DNA of 64,000 nt from Dietzia massiliensis (GTDB lineage: Bacteria; Actinomycetota; Actinomycetes; Mycobacteriales; Mycobacteriaceae), in contig NZ_JAHBAV010000002.1 in assembly GCF_018390595.1 (NCBI RefSeq), positions 52,827-116,826 of the forward strand, read 5' to 3'. Positions 45,084 to 58,328 of the stretch are shown here, in pieces (positions within the stretch are counted from its first letter, which is position 1; every line of letters starts with the position of its first letter). A model generated the notes under the pieces. That model was not told the DNA's origin. It worked only from the letters and a program-made list of their open reading frames with translations, and made no database searches. The translations under genes were made by a program, and so were the position numbers.

Positions 45084-45704
45084 TCACTGCCCGTCCAGGG
45101 CGGTGCACAGGGAGTCCTGCATGAAGGTCAGCCAGTGGTACACGTCCAGCTGGGCCGACCGGGGATCGTCGTCCGGCACGTACTCGGGGATGTCGGTGGC
45201 GGGTGTCCCGTCCGTCGAGCCGGCCTCGAGCAGGACGGCCCCCAGGCCCAGGCGCACGTCGTTGAGGCAGCGCATCCACGCCCCCGCCTGGTCGAGGGTG
45301 AGCGACACGGTGCCGCCGCGCGAGGGCAACGAGCGCAGGACCACGCCCGCGCAGTCGAGCTTCGCGTCGATGATGGCCGGCTCGTGGATCATGCGCATAC
45401 CCGCGTTGTGGGCGCGCGCGACGGCCGCCCGGTCGGCCTCGGACCCGTCCCGGCGATCGGCCGCCTCCGGCCGGTGGAAATCCGGCAGCAACCGCGCGAG
45501 CGGAGCCTCGGCCGGGAGCTGGGAGTGCCCGCTGCGCATACCCGTGATCTCCGCCAACTCGTCCCGCGGCGCCGAGTCACGACGCTGCTCGAGCATGTCC
45601 ACGATGTTCGACACCAGCGCGTGCAGGATCTGCACCTCGTGGCTCTCCATGACGGACTTGATGCGCGTCCCGCCCAGGGACGACTTCCGCTGCCAGGCCT
45701 TCAC
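45084..45704 (-). CDS. DUF2017 family protein
   Basis: A 206-residue soluble protein of the actinobacterial DUF2017 family, with ESHEVQILHALVSNIVDML near the N terminus (about 20-38), an Arg-rich middle and the conserved AGAWMRCLNDVRLGLGAVL helix. Function is unknown. It is downstream of clpS by four bases and upstream of the rhomboid gene, an order shared with Rv1332 as recalled. The clpS linkage hints at protein turnover, without direct evidence. Start is GTG 45704. Confidence 0.87.
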   Translation of the reverse strand: MKAWQRKSSLGGTRIKSVMESHEVQILHALVSNIVDMLEQRRDSAPRDELAEITGMRSGHSQLPAEAPLARLLPDFHRPEAADRRDGSEADRAAVARAHNAGMRMIHEPAIIDAKLDCAGVVLRSLPSRGGTVSLTLDQAGAWMRCLNDVRLGLGAVLLEAGSTDGTPATDIPEYVPDDDPRSAQLDVYHWLTFMQDSLCTALDGQ

Positions 45705-45708
45705 CGGC

Positions 45709-46053
45709 TCACGCCTCCCGCTGCATCGTGGCCCACAACCCGGCCTCCTGCAGCTTGCGGACGTCGTTCTCCACCTTGTCGCGGCTACCGGACGAGACCA
45801 CCGCCCGGCCGTCGTTGTGGACCTTGAGCATCAACTCGTGCGCCTTCTCCCGGCTGTAACCGAACACCCGCTGGAACACGAACGTCACGTAGCTCATGAG
45901 GTTCACCGGGTCGTCCCACACGACGGTCAACCAGGGATTGTCCACCCCGCCGTCGAGGTCCGCGTCCGTGGTCTCCACGGGCGCGGCCGACGGCATCGCC
46001 ATCACCGGGGCGGTGCTCCTGACGGCCGCAAGCGGTGTCGTCACAGGGTGCAT
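45709..46053 (-). CDS. clpS: ATP-dependent Clp protease adaptor ClpS
   Basis: A 114-residue N-degron adaptor that delivers substrates with bulky hydrophobic N termini to the Clp ATPase. A flexible Ala/Pro/Thr-rich N-terminal extension (1-38) precedes the core: [21 protein letters not shown] (the Asn/Asp of the DDPVN pocket), [17 protein letters not shown] (with the pocket His) and the C-terminal helix. The ATG at 46053 is chosen; it overlaps nothing and is divergent from pncB. Confidence 0.94.
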   Translation of the reverse strand: MHPVTTPLAAVRSTAPVMAMPSAAPVETTDADLDGGVDNPWLTVVWDDPVNLMSYVTFVFQRVFGYSREKAHELMLKVHNDGRAVVSSGSRDKVENDVRKLQEAGLWATMQREA

Positions 46054-46106
46054 GGTTCCCAGGATACGGATTCGCGGCGGGTCGGCCACGCCGTAGAGTC
46101 GGCCCC

Positions 46107-47465
46107 GTGACCTCGACGACCACCTCCCCTGCCACGCCCGGCTCCGGGCGACCGTCCACCGCCCTGCTCACGGACAAATACGAGCTCACCATGATCCAGG
46201 CGGCCCTCGCGGACGGCACGGCCGACCGGCCGTGCGTGTTCGAGGTGTTCGCCCGGCGCCTGCCCGCCGGCCGCCGCTACGGCGTGGTCGGCGGCACCGG
46301 ACGCCTCCTCGAGCGGCTGGCCGACTTCCGGTTCGACGACGAGGCGATCGACGCCCTGGCCGACTCGCTCGACGAGCGGACCACGGACTGGCTGCGGGCC
46401 TTCCGCTTCACCGGCGACGTCGACGGCTATCCGGAGGGCGAGCTGTTCTTCCCCGGCTCCCCCGTCCTGAGCATCCGGGGCGGCTTCGCCGAGTGCGTCG
46501 TACTGGAGACGCTCGTGCTGTCGGTGCTCAACCACGACAGCGCGATCGCCTCCGCCGCCGCGCGGATGAACTGGGCCGCGGATGGTCGGCCCATCATCGA
46601 GATGGGCTCGCGCCGCACCCACGAGGAGGCCGCGGTGGCCGCGGCCCGCGTCGCCTACCTCACCGGCTTCGACGCCACCTCCAACGTCGAGGCGACCCGA
46701 CGCCACGGGGTGCCGTCGGCAGGAACCTCGGCCCACTCGTTCACCCTGCTGCACACCGGCCCCGACGGACCCGACGAGGCGGCGGCGTTCCGGTCCCAGG
46801 TCCGCGCGCTCGGCGTCGGCACCACGCTCCTCGTGGACACCTACGACATCACGGCCGGGGTCGAGACCGCGATCGAGGTGGCCGGGCCCGAGCTCGGCGG
46901 CGTCCGCATCGACTCCGGGGACCTGGGCGTCCTCGCCCGTCAGGTCCGCGACCAGCTCGACTCGCTGGGCGCCTACAACACTCGGATCGTCGTCTCCGGC
47001 GACCTCGACGAGTACGCGATCGCCGCGCTGCGCGCCGAACCCGTCGACGTCTACGGGGTCGGGACCAAGCTCGTCACCGGCTCGGGCGCCCCCACCGCCG
47101 GGATGGTCTACAAGCTCGTCGAGGTCGACGGGATCCCGGTGGCCAAGCGGTCCGCGCACAAGGAGTCCCTCCCCGGGGCCAAGCGCGCGATCCGCCTCCA
47201 CCGACGCACCGGCACCGCGGTCGAGGAGGTGCTCCTGCCGTTCTCTGCGGAGGCCCCCGAGGAGAACGGGCTGGAGAAGCGCGAGCTCATGCTCCCGCTG
47301 ATCCGGGGCGGGGAGACCGTGCCCGGCCTGCCGACCCTGGAGGAGTCGCGCGCCCATCACGCGTCGGTCATGGTCTCGCTGCCGTGGGAGGGGCTCGCCC
47401 TGAGCGAGGGCGACCCCGCGATCCCCGTGCGGGTCGTGCCGCCGGGGGCACTGCCCGGCGCCTGA
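46107..47465 (+). CDS. pncB: Nicotinate phosphoribosyltransferase
   Basis: A 452-residue enzyme converting nicotinate and PRPP to nicotinate mononucleotide, the first step of NAD salvage by the Preiss-Handler route. Key segments are [15 protein letters not shown] (20-34), [39 protein letters not shown] and [18 protein letters not shown], the last binding the phosphoribosyl group. The GTG start at 46107 follows the divergent clpS promoter. It pairs functionally with nadE, 13 kb away. Confidence 0.95.
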   Translation: MTSTTTSPATPGSGRPSTALLTDKYELTMIQAALADGTADRPCVFEVFARRLPAGRRYGVVGGTGRLLERLADFRFDDEAIDALADSLDERTTDWLRAFRFTGDVDGYPEGELFFPGSPVLSIRGGFAECVVLETLVLSVLNHDSAIASAAARMNWAADGRPIIEMGSRRTHEEAAVAAARVAYLTGFDATSNVEATRRHGVPSAGTSAHSFTLLHTGPDGPDEAAAFRSQVRALGVGTTLLVDTYDITAGVETAIEVAGPELGGVRIDSGDLGVLARQVRDQLDSLGAYNTRIVVSGDLDEYAIAALRAEPVDVYGVGTKLVTGSGAPTAGMVYKLVEVDGIPVAKRSAHKESLPGAKRAIRLHRRTGTAVEEVLLPFSAEAPEENGLEKRELMLPLIRGGETVPGLPTLEESRAHHASVMVSLPWEGLALSEGDPAIPVRVVPPGALPGA

Positions 47466-47498
47466 CCCGGTGTCCGGGCGGGCCGCTAGGGTAGCCGC

Positions 47499-49607
47499 GT
47501 GACCGACTCGCTCCCCTCCGTCTCCGAGCTGCTCGCCACCGCGGTCGAGAGCCTGGGTGGCAGCGAGCGGACGGGGCAGCTCGCGATGGCGGAAGCCGTC
47601 GGCAACGCGTTGTCCACCGGCGAACACCTCGCCGTCCAGGCCGGCACCGGCACCGGAAAGTCCCTCGCCTACCTGGTGCCCTCCCTCCGCCACGCGGTCG
47701 CCACCGGCGGCACCGTGGTCGTCTCCACGGCGACCATCGCGCTGCAGAACCAACTGGTCGACCGGGACCTGCCCCGCCTGGCCGCCGCGCTCCGCCCCGA
47801 GCTGGGCGTGAGTCCGTCCCACGCGATCCTCAAGGGCCGCGGCAACTACCTGTGCCTGCACCGGGTGAGCACCGGGCCGGTCGACGAGGCCGACCCGGAG
47901 GAGATCGAGACCGAGGAGCTGTTCGACCTCCCGATCGGCGGCGAGTCCACCGCCGCGCGCACCCCCCGACAGGCCTCCACGCGCGACACCGGACCCAGCT
48001 CCTGGCTCGGACGCGAGATCGCGCGGCTCCACGACTGGGCCCAGGAGACCGACACCGGTGACCGCGATGACCTCCCCCGCGGCGTCTCCGACGCGGCGTG
48101 GCGGCAGGTGTCGGTGACGAGCCGGGAGTGCCTCGGGCAGGTCTGCCCCGAGTTCACCGAGTGCTTCGCGGAGCTGGCACGCCAGAAGGCCGGTCAGGCC
48201 GATGTCGTGGTGACCAACCACGCCCTGCTCGCGATCGACGCGATGACGGACGTGTCGGTCCTGCCCGAGCACGACGCCGTGGTGATCGACGAGGCCCACG
48301 AGCTGGCGGACCGGGTCACGGGCGTGACCACCGCGGAGCTCACCGGCGCCGCCGTCATCCAGGCCGCGCGCCGGGCGGCCAAGCTCGTGGATCAGCAGAC
48401 CGCGGACCGCATGGTCGCTGCCGGCGAGGGCCTGGCGACCCTGCTCGAGATCTGCCCCGAGGGGCGCTGGGACCTCCTGCCCGAGGGAGCCGACCTCGCC
48501 CTGGCCGCCGTGCGCCACACCGCTGAGAACTGCCGCAGCGCCGTGCCGGGCCCCAAGCCCGGGGAGGTCGCCAACGACCCGCAGGGGGCCTCCGACCGGC
48601 AGAAGACCCTCGCCGCGCTCGACGAGATCGCCGACGCGGCCGACCGGATGCTGTCCTCCTACGAGAAGCCGGTCACCGAGCGCGTCGAGATCGTGTGGAT
48701 GAGCGTCGAGGACCGTCGCGGCCGGATCCTGCGGGTGGCGCCCCTCTCGGTCGCCGGGCTGCTGCGCGCCCGGTTGTTCGCCGAGTCGACCGTCATCCTC
48801 ACCTCCGCGACGCTCACCACCGGGGGGAGGTTCGACGGGCTCGCCGCCACCTGGGGCCTGCCGCCGGCGTCGTCCGCGCGCCCGGACACCGCGAGCGCCG
48901 TCGCGCTCGAGCCGCCGTCCGACGACGACGCGAACTCCCTGCGCTGGACCGGCCTCGACGCGGGCTCACCGTTCGACTACCGCCGCAACGGCATCCTCTA
49001 CGTGGCCGCGCACCTGCCCGCGCCCGGTCGGGACGGGACCTCACCGGCCGCCGAGGACGAGCTGGTGGACCTCATCACCGCCGCCGGCGGCCGAACGCTC
49101 GGCCTCTTCTCCTCGATGCGCGCGGCCAGGGCCGCGGCCGAGCTCCTGCGCGAGCGCCTGGACACCCCGGTGCTGTGTCAGGGCGAGGACTCGACGGCCA
49201 ATCTCGTCGCGCAGTTCGCCGACGACGAGGAGACGACCCTCGTGGGGACCCTCTCGTTGTGGCAGGGCGTCGACGTCCCCGGGCGGACCCTGTCCCTCGT
49301 CGTGATCGATCGCATCCCGTTCCCCCGGCCGGACGATCCACTGCTCTCCGCGCGACAGCGTGCGGTGGGGGCCCGCGGGGGGAACGGATTCCTCGCCGTC
49401 GCCGGTAACCACGCCGCCCTCCTGCTCGCCCAGGGCGTCGGACGTCTGCTCCGACGCACCGAGGACCGCGGCGTGGTGGCGGTGCTCGACTCCCGCCTGG
49501 TCACCGCCCGGTACGGCGGCTATCTTCGCGCCTCACTGCCCCCGTTCTGGCAGACCACCGACCGTGACGTGGTGATCGGCGCGCTGGAGCGCCTCCGGAA
49601 CGCCTGA
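47499..49607 (+). CDS. dinG: ATP-dependent DNA helicase DinG (XPD-like superfamily 2)
   Basis: A 702-residue helicase with Walker A AGTGTGKS (48-55), DEAH box (VVIDEAHEL) and C-terminal motif VI (QGVGRLLRRTEDRG). Four Cys residues between motifs I and II (YLCLHRV, RECLGQVCPEFTECF) are positioned for the 4Fe-4S cluster of the DinG/XPD group. It unwinds DNA with R-loops or G-quadruplexes. It follows pncB by 33 bases on the same strand, an order also seen in mycobacteria (Rv1330c-Rv1329c). Start is GTG. Confidence 0.93.
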   Translation: MTDSLPSVSELLATAVESLGGSERTGQLAMAEAVGNALSTGEHLAVQAGTGTGKSLAYLVPSLRHAVATGGTVVVSTATIALQNQLVDRDLPRLAAALRPELGVSPSHAILKGRGNYLCLHRVSTGPVDEADPEEIETEELFDLPIGGESTAARTPRQASTRDTGPSSWLGREIARLHDWAQETDTGDRDDLPRGVSDAAWRQVSVTSRECLGQVCPEFTECFAELARQKAGQADVVVTNHALLAIDAMTDVSVLPEHDAVVIDEAHELADRVTGVTTAELTGAAVIQAARRAAKLVDQQTADRMVAAGEGLATLLEICPEGRWDLLPEGADLALAAVRHTAENCRSAVPGPKPGEVANDPQGASDRQKTLAALDEIADAADRMLSSYEKPVTERVEIVWMSVEDRRGRILRVAPLSVAGLLRARLFAESTVILTSATLTTGGRFDGLAATWGLPPASSARPDTASAVALEPPSDDDANSLRWTGLDAGSPFDYRRNGILYVAAHLPAPGRDGTSPAAEDELVDLITAAGGRTLGLFSSMRAARAAAELLRERLDTPVLCQGEDSTANLVAQFADDEETTLVGTLSLWQGVDVPGRTLSLVVIDRIPFPRPDDPLLSARQRAVGARGGNGFLAVAGNHAALLLAQGVGRLLRRTEDRGVVAVLDSRLVTARYGGYLRASLPPFWQTTDRDVVIGALERLRNA

Positions 49608-49648
49608 GACATCGGCGGGCGTCCGCCGGGACATCGCACGCGCCGCCG

Positions 49649-50479
49649 TCAGCGGTCGACCGCGATCACCGTCAGCGATCCGGGGGCCACCTCGGTGTAG
49701 CCGGCGTCCACCACCGCGGCGACGCCCGGCGTGCCCGCGGCGACCGCCTCGGACAACGAGCGCCAGCGGGGTCGGTCGGCCTCCCGCACCGCCACCGGGC
49801 GTCCCTGCGCGATCCAGCGGTCGAGGCGGGCCCTGCCCATCTCCGCGATGAGCAGCATGACGCCGTGGCCGACCTGGGCGGCGGCCTTGCCGACGGACAT
49901 CTCTAGCGCCCCGTCGATCCACACCACCGGAGTGCCCACGGGCGGCGCCGGCGGCTCATCGCGGGCCAGGTCGGTCCCGCCGATCTGCAACTTCGCCAAC
50001 CGCGGGTCGACCTCGTCCACCGGACCGGGGACGCAGGCGCGCGCCGCACACCCGTCCACCTCGTGAGTCACCCCGGGAACGTCGAGGGCGGCCCGCCACG
50101 GTGCACCCCGCGCACGCCGCGCGATCTTGCGCATCCGGGCGTCCAACCAGTCGGCATAGGGCTCGTGCCACGGCCCGCCCGGAGCCACGCGCTCATCCAG
50201 GCAGACAGCGGCGACCGCGCCGGCCACCGCCTCCAACAGCGGGGTGCGGGCCGGGGGTTCGTTCTTGGGCAGGTGCAGCACGATGGGCATCGACCGCACC
50301 GTCGAGCGGTCCTCGGGGTATTCCGCGCCCCGCGACCCCGCCCGCAACCGTTCGTGGCACCAGTCGAGCGACGCGCCGGACGCCACCCCGCCGACCACCC
50401 CGCCGGCTGCCTCCGCCGTCTGCCCGTCGACCGCGGCAGCCCCGTCAGGCCCGTCAGGCGTGTCAGGCGCGCCGGTCAC
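49649..50479 (-). CDS. PTH2-type peptidyl-tRNA hydrolase domain protein
   Basis: A 276-residue protein. The C-terminal part (about 180-276) matches the PTH2/aminoacyl-tRNA hydrolase fold: LEMSVGKAAAQVGHGVMLL is the conserved K-x-AAQ-x-GHA element. The first 180 residues contain a different, conserved actinobacterial segment (IVLHLPKNEPPARTPLLEAVA) of unknown function. True activity on peptidyl-tRNA is inferred. The start GTG overlaps the serB stop (GTGA), so it is made together with SerB. It is convergent with dinG. Confidence 0.82.
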   Translation of the reverse strand: MTGAPDTPDGPDGAAAVDGQTAEAAGGVVGGVASGASLDWCHERLRAGSRGAEYPEDRSTVRSMPIVLHLPKNEPPARTPLLEAVAGAVAAVCLDERVAPGGPWHEPYADWLDARMRKIARRARGAPWRAALDVPGVTHEVDGCAARACVPGPVDEVDPRLAKLQIGGTDLARDEPPAPPVGTPVVWIDGALEMSVGKAAAQVGHGVMLLIAEMGRARLDRWIAQGRPVAVREADRPRWRSLSEAVAAGTPGVAAVVDAGYTEVAPGSLTVIAVDR

Positions 50480-51705
50480 GTGAGCGGCACGCGTCGGTAC
50501 GTCCCCGCCGCGGTGTCCGCGGCCTCGATCTCGTCGCGGGTGATCCCGAGGACGAACAGCACCGTGTCGAGGAACGGCTTGGACAGCGACGCATCCGCGA
50601 CCTCGCGGAGAGCGGGCTTGGCGCAGAACGCGATGCCGAGCCCCGCGGTCGTGAGCATGTCGATGTCGTTGGCGCCGTCCCCGACGGCGACGGTCTGGCT
50701 GAGCGCGATGCCGAGTTCGTCGGCGAACGCGCGGAGGTACTCCGCCTTCGCCTCGCGGTCGACGACCTCCCCGATCACCCGGCCGGTGAGATGACCGTCG
50801 ACGATCTCGAGCGTATTGGCCTTCGCGAAGTCCAGACCCAGTTCCTCGACGAGGCCCGAGATGACCTGGATGAAGCCCCCGGAGACCACGCCGCAGCGGA
50901 TCCCCAGTCTCTTGAGGGTCCGGATCGTGGTGCGGGCGCCGGGTGTGAGGACGATGCTCGCGGCGACCTCGTCGAGGACGGTGGCCGGCAGCCCGGCGAG
51001 CGTGGCGACCCGCTCGTGCAGCGACTGGGCGAAGTCGAGCTCGCCGCGCATGGCCCGTTCGGTGACGGCGCGGACCTCCTCCTCCTTGCCGGCGTGGGCG
51101 GCGAGCATCTCGATGACCTCGCCCTGCACGAGCGTGGAGTCGACGTCGAAGACCACGAGCCGCTTGGACCGGCGGCTCAGGCCCGCCCCGTCGACGGAGA
51201 TGTCCACCCCGTGCGCGTCGGAGAGGGGGGCGAGCGTCTCCCGCAGCCGCGCGTCGTCGGCCGCGTCGCGCCGCGCGGTCGACACGTGGAGCTCGATTCC
51301 GGTGACGGGGTAGTCGGCGATGCCGCGGATGATGTCGATGTTCGCGCCGATCGAGGCGAGCGCGCCGGAGACCGCGGAGAACGCCGACGCGGTGACCGGG
51401 CTGCCCAGGATCACCACCGCGTGGGTGGACGGCGGCGCCGCGGGCGCGATGTCGTCGAACTGCACCTCGAGGTGCATTCCGAGGTCGTGGACCTGCTCGG
51501 TGAGCTCGCGGACGACCGCGACGACGTCGGCGTCACGGTCGACCCGGACCATCAGCCCCAGGGACAGGTGCCCGTTGACGACGACCTGTTCGACATCGAC
51601 GAGGTCGGCGTCGTGCGCGGCGAGGACGGACATGACCCGCGCGGTGACTCCGGGCCGGTCGGGCCCTGTGACGGTGAGGAGGGCCGGGGTGCCGGAGGTG
51701 CTCAC
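50476..51705 (-). CDS. serB: Phosphoserine phosphatase with ACT domains (SerB2-like)
   Basis: A 409-residue enzyme for the last step of serine synthesis. Two ACT domains (about 8-85 and 95-165) precede the HAD phosphatase: motif I FDVDST (186-191, nucleophile Asp187), motif II in GVVSGGF, and motif III-IV VGDGANDIDML. This architecture and neighbourhood match Rv3042c (SerB2), whose ACT domains bind serine as an allosteric signal. It is followed by a PTH2-type gene and preceded by ctaD with a 136-base gap. Confidence 0.95.
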   Translation of the reverse strand: MSTSGTPALLTVTGPDRPGVTARVMSVLAAHDADLVDVEQVVVNGHLSLGLMVRVDRDADVVAVVRELTEQVHDLGMHLEVQFDDIAPAAPPSTHAVVILGSPVTASAFSAVSGALASIGANIDIIRGIADYPVTGIELHVSTARRDAADDARLRETLAPLSDAHGVDISVDGAGLSRRSKRLVVFDVDSTLVQGEVIEMLAAHAGKEEEVRAVTERAMRGELDFAQSLHERVATLAGLPATVLDEVAASIVLTPGARTTIRTLKRLGIRCGVVSGGFIQVISGLVEELGLDFAKANTLEIVDGHLTGRVIGEVVDREAKAEYLRAFADELGIALSQTVAVGDGANDIDMLTTAGLGIAFCAKPALREVADASLSKPFLDTVLFVLGITRDEIEAADTAAGTYRRVPLT

Positions 51706-51765
51706 GTGTGCTCCTGACAGGTGATCGTGGTGGGCGACTGCTGGGTGGTGCGGTGGGCCGACAGA

Positions 51766-51807
51766 CGGGAACCCCGCCGGTGGACGAGCCAGCCGACGGG
51801 GTTCCCG
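51766..51807 (-). terminator. Hairpin terminator after ctaD
   Basis: CGGGAACCCCG (51766-51776) and CGGGGTTCCCG (51797-51807), 11 perfect base pairs around a 20-base loop, 35 bases beyond the ctaD stop and before serB. Confidence 0.75.
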
Positions 51808-51841
51808 GGACCTGTGCCCGTGGGTGAGTACGGGCGGGTGG

Positions 51842-53602
51842 TCAGCCCTTCTGCGGAGAGGTCCCGCGCTGGGCCACGTCCTTGACGGCGTCCGGGTCCT
51901 GGGACTTCCTCCGGCCGCCGACGTGGGCCTCGGCGCGCATCCGCTCGCTCATGTGTGGGTAGTGCAGCTCGAACGCGGGGCGCTCGGAGCGGATGCGGGG
52001 CAGCGTCACGAAGTTGTGGCGCGGCGGCGGGCACGAGGTGGCCCACTCGAGGGAGTTGCCCGCACCCCACGGATCGTCGACAGTGACGATCTCGCCGTAA
52101 CGCCAGCTCTTGATGATGTTCCAGATGAACGGCAGCATCGCGATGCCGAGGATGAACGAGCCGACCGTGGAGATCTGGTTGAGGACGGTGAAGTTGTCCG
52201 TGTCCAGGTAGTCGGCGTAGCGGCGGGGCATGCCCTGGTTGCCCAGCCAGTGCTGGACCAGGAACGTGGTGTGGAAGCCGATGAAGATCAGCCAGAAGTG
52301 CCACTTGCCCAGCGTCTCGTCGTACATCCGGCCCGTCATCTTGGGGAACCAGAAGTACACGCCGGCGAACGTGGCGAACACGATCGTGCCGAACAGCGTG
52401 TAGTGGAAGTGGGCGACGATGAAGTAGGTGTCCGAGATGTGGAAGTCGATCGGAGCCGAGGCCATCATGACGCCGGTCAGACCACCGAAGAGGAAGGTTA
52501 TGATGAAGCCGAGGGCGAACATCATCGGGGTCTCGAAGGTGATCTTGCCCCGCCACATGGTGCCGATCCAGTTGAAGAACTTCACGCCGGTCGGGACGGC
52601 GATGAGGAACGTCATGAAGGAGAAGAACGGCAGCAGCACGGCACCGGTGACGAACATGTGGTGCGCCCAGACCGCCATGGACAGCGCGGCGATGGCCAGG
52701 GTCGCGAAGACCAGGCCGGCGTAGCCGAACAGCGGCTTCCGGGAGAACACCGGGAAGACCTCGGAGACGATGCCGAAGAACGGCAGCGCGAGGACGTACA
52801 CCTCGGGGTGGCCGAAGAACCAGAACAGGTGCTGCCACAGGATCGCGCCGCCGTTGGCCGGGTCGAAGATCCGGCCGCCGAACGTGCGGTCGTAGAACAC
52901 GCCCAGGGCCGCTGCGGTGAACAGCGGGAAGATGAGCAGGATGAGCACGGACGCCACGAGGATGTTCCACGTGAAGATCGGCATACGGAACATCGTCATG
53001 CCCGGGGCACGGAGACAGATGATCGTGGTGACGAAGTTGACGGCACCGAGGATGGTGCCGATACCGCCGATGCCCACGCCGAGGATCCACAGATCGGCGC
53101 CGACGTTGGGCGAGTGGATCTTGTCCGCGAGCGGCATGTACATCGTCCAGCCGAACGACGCCGCACCACCGGGGGTCAGGAAGCCCGACAGCATGATCGT
53201 GCCGCCGGCGGCGAACAGCCAGAAGCCGAGCGCGTTGAGACGCGGGAACGCCACGTCCGGGGCGCCGATCTGCAGCGGCATGATGTAGTTCGCGAACCCG
53301 ACGACGATCGGGGTGCCGTAGAGCAGGAGCATCACCGTGCCGTGCATGGTGAACAGCTGGTTGAACTGCTCGTTCGACAGGAACTGCATGCCCGGGAAGA
53401 AGAGCTCCGCCCGGATGAGCAGGGCCATGAGGCCGCCGATGAAGAAGAAGATGAAGCAGAGGACGATGTACATGATGCCGAGCATCTTGTGATCGGTCGT
53501 CGTCAGCATCTTCCACACGAACGAGCCCGGCCGGGAGTTGCCGGTGGGTTCACCCGGTGGGTGGTCGAGTTCGTGGACCGGCTTGGGGGCCACTGCGGTC
53601 AT
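51842..53602 (-). CDS. ctaD: Cytochrome c oxidase subunit I
   Basis: A 586-residue haem-copper oxidase subunit with 12 membrane segments, the catalytic core of aa3 oxidase. Diagnostic segments are [19 protein letters not shown] (low-spin haem His), [18 protein letters not shown] (CuB His-Tyr), WAHHMFVTG (CuB His pair) and FHYTLFGT with haem a3 His. The ATG at 53602 has AGGAGG eight bases upstream. It lies alone, between serB and the divergent fecB-like gene, as in mycobacteria. The CtaG-like factor at 6.5-8.5 kb may help its copper loading. Confidence 0.97.
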   Translation of the reverse strand: MTAVAPKPVHELDHPPGEPTGNSRPGSFVWKMLTTTDHKMLGIMYIVLCFIFFFIGGLMALLIRAELFFPGMQFLSNEQFNQLFTMHGTVMLLLYGTPIVVGFANYIMPLQIGAPDVAFPRLNALGFWLFAAGGTIMLSGFLTPGGAASFGWTMYMPLADKIHSPNVGADLWILGVGIGGIGTILGAVNFVTTIICLRAPGMTMFRMPIFTWNILVASVLILLIFPLFTAAALGVFYDRTFGGRIFDPANGGAILWQHLFWFFGHPEVYVLALPFFGIVSEVFPVFSRKPLFGYAGLVFATLAIAALSMAVWAHHMFVTGAVLLPFFSFMTFLIAVPTGVKFFNWIGTMWRGKITFETPMMFALGFIITFLFGGLTGVMMASAPIDFHISDTYFIVAHFHYTLFGTIVFATFAGVYFWFPKMTGRMYDETLGKWHFWLIFIGFHTTFLVQHWLGNQGMPRRYADYLDTDNFTVLNQISTVGSFILGIAMLPFIWNIIKSWRYGEIVTVDDPWGAGNSLEWATSCPPPRHNFVTLPRIRSERPAFELHYPHMSERMRAEAHVGGRRKSQDPDAVKDVAQRGTSPQKG

Positions 53603-53854
53603 AAGGGTCCTCCTGAACGCCTCACCCGACGTCGCGGGTCGAACCACCGACCCCACGTCGAACGCATAGGAATAGTGCGTGACCGCAATCCTAACCCTCG
53701 GCTGAGAGCGACGCCCATCCGACCCGTCGATCTCGTCACCGGTGCTCACCCCCGTTAACGGCGACACCTGCCGCAGCGCGGAGCGCCCGTCACCGGAGGG
53801 CGTCGACCTCGGCGGGAGCGTCCCCGGCGGACCCATCTCCTAGGCTGTTGTCCC

Positions 53855-54991
53855 ATGACCGAAACCGTTCCCGTCCTCCGCCGACGCCCCGGGCGGGGGT
53901 ATGCGCGGCGTGCCGCCCGGGCCGCCCTGCCGCTCGCGGCCGGTCTGGCGCTCGCCGCGTGCGGCCCCTCCCCCGTCGACATGGTCGAGTACCCCGTGAC
54001 GACGACGCCGTCACGGATGGCGGGCGAGGAACTGCAACGCTCCGCGGAGCCCGAGGAATCGTGCGCGCCCGCGCCGGCGCCCGCCGAGTTCCCCGGCGCG
54101 GGCACCCGCAGGGTCGACTCCACCGGGCCGGGCCCGGACAGTGTGGCGGTCCCGAGATCGCCGGAACGCATCCTCGCCCTCGGTGTGGGTGCGGTCGACA
54201 CCGCCTGCGCTCTGGGACTGCAGGACCTCGTCGTCGGCACCTCCGGGCTGCCCCGCGACGCCGACGTCTACCTACCCGCTCCCCTCGTGGCTCTCCCGAC
54301 CATCGACCTCGGCGGAGGCGCGGACGCCGGCGCGGTCGCCGACGCCGCGCGCGACCTCACGCCCGACCTCATCGTGCTGGCCGGCTCGCCGGATCTCGAT
54401 CCCACGGTCGTCGACGCGCTCGCCGACGTGGCCCCGACCGTCGTCTACTCCGGCGACGTCCTCGAGTGGACCGATGCGACCGAGTCCGTCGCCGACGCCT
54501 ACGGCCGACCGCGGGCGGGCGGCGACCTGTTGCTGGACGTCATCGACCGGGCGCGTTTCACCGCCGGGGCGACGACGCCGTCGGACTCCTGGGTGTCGCT
54601 GGTCTCGGTCGCCGACGGCTCGGGTGACGGGGCGCGCGTGCAGGACGCCGACACACTCGGCTCGCTCATGCTGGAGGCGGTGGGCGCGGGCCGTCCGCCC
54701 GCGCAGCGCACCCGCGAGGGCGAACGCGTGCCGCCGCTGCCCGAGTCGCCCCCACTCGGTGACGAACTCGACGGAGACGTCATCTTCGCCGTGGTCGGCG
54801 GTCGCCCCGGTTCCGAGGAGGCGGCGCGGGAGGCCTTCGCCTCGGACCGGTGGATGGAGTTGGACGCCGTGGGCGCCAACCGGGTGTTCGTGGTGGACCG
54901 TGCCGTGTGGGAGGGCGCCGGTCCGGTCGCCGCCCGCGCGGTGCTGGAGGACATCCGGGGATCGATCAACGGGATCGCCCCCGACGGCTAG
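53855..54991 (+). CDS. Siderophore/haem ABC-transporter substrate-binding lipoprotein (FecB-like)
   Basis: A 378-residue type III periplasmic-binding-protein family lipoprotein. The signal peptide ends at LAAC (Cys36). The binding fold begins near 100 (ERILALGVGAVDTACALG) and includes DLTPDLIVLAGS and ANRVFVVDRAVW. No permease or ATPase gene is adjacent; the position between ctaD and nrdF matches Rv3044 (FecB) as recalled. The ligand (ferric siderophore or haem) is inferred from the family. A 23-base segment containing the stop codon is duplicated. Confidence 0.85.
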   Translation: MTETVPVLRRRPGRGYARRAARAALPLAAGLALAACGPSPVDMVEYPVTTTPSRMAGEELQRSAEPEESCAPAPAPAEFPGAGTRRVDSTGPGPDSVAVPRSPERILALGVGAVDTACALGLQDLVVGTSGLPRDADVYLPAPLVALPTIDLGGGADAGAVADAARDLTPDLIVLAGSPDLDPTVVDALADVAPTVVYSGDVLEWTDATESVADAYGRPRAGGDLLLDVIDRARFTAGATTPSDSWVSLVSVADGSGDGARVQDADTLGSLMLEAVGAGRPPAQRTREGERVPPLPESPPLGDELDGDVIFAVVGGRPGSEEAAREAFASDRWMELDAVGANRVFVVDRAVWEGAGPVAARAVLEDIRGSINGIAPDG

Positions 54992-55022
54992 TCGCGGACA
55001 TCGCCCCCGACGGCTAGTCGCG
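54974..55022. repeat. Tandem duplication across the fecB-like stop codon
   Basis: A 23-base unit beginning ATCGCCCCCGACGGCTAG occurs at 54974-54996 and again at 55000-55022 (period 26). The first copy ends the reading frame, so the second is non-coding. Confidence 0.9.
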
Positions 55023-55047
55023 AGCCCGGCCCCCGGACAACGACGAA

Positions 55048-55077
55048 GCCCCTGCGACCGCTATCGGTCGCAGGGGC
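55048..55077 (-). terminator. Terminator hairpin after the nrd operon
   Basis: GCCCCTGCGACCG (55048-55060) pairs perfectly with CGGTCGCAGGGGC (55065-55077) around a 4-base loop. It is 26 bases beyond the nrdF stop and may also terminate the convergent fecB-like gene. Confidence 0.85.
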
Positions 55078-55102
55078 CCCACGGCGTTCTCGGGCGGCTG
55101 GG

Positions 55103-58324
<3,222 letters not shown>

Positions 58325-58328
<4 letters not shown>

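Noticed and set aside
51824..53758. A 640-codon plus-strand frame opposite ctaD
   Set aside because: Glu/Arg/His-rich antisense composition with no motif; ctaD on the other strand has all the catalytic signatures.
53603..53854. A divergent promoter pair between ctaD and the fecB-like gene
   Set aside because: The 252-base gap must hold promoters, and TAGGAT-like hexamers exist, but I could not find a convincing -35 partner, so no site is annotated.
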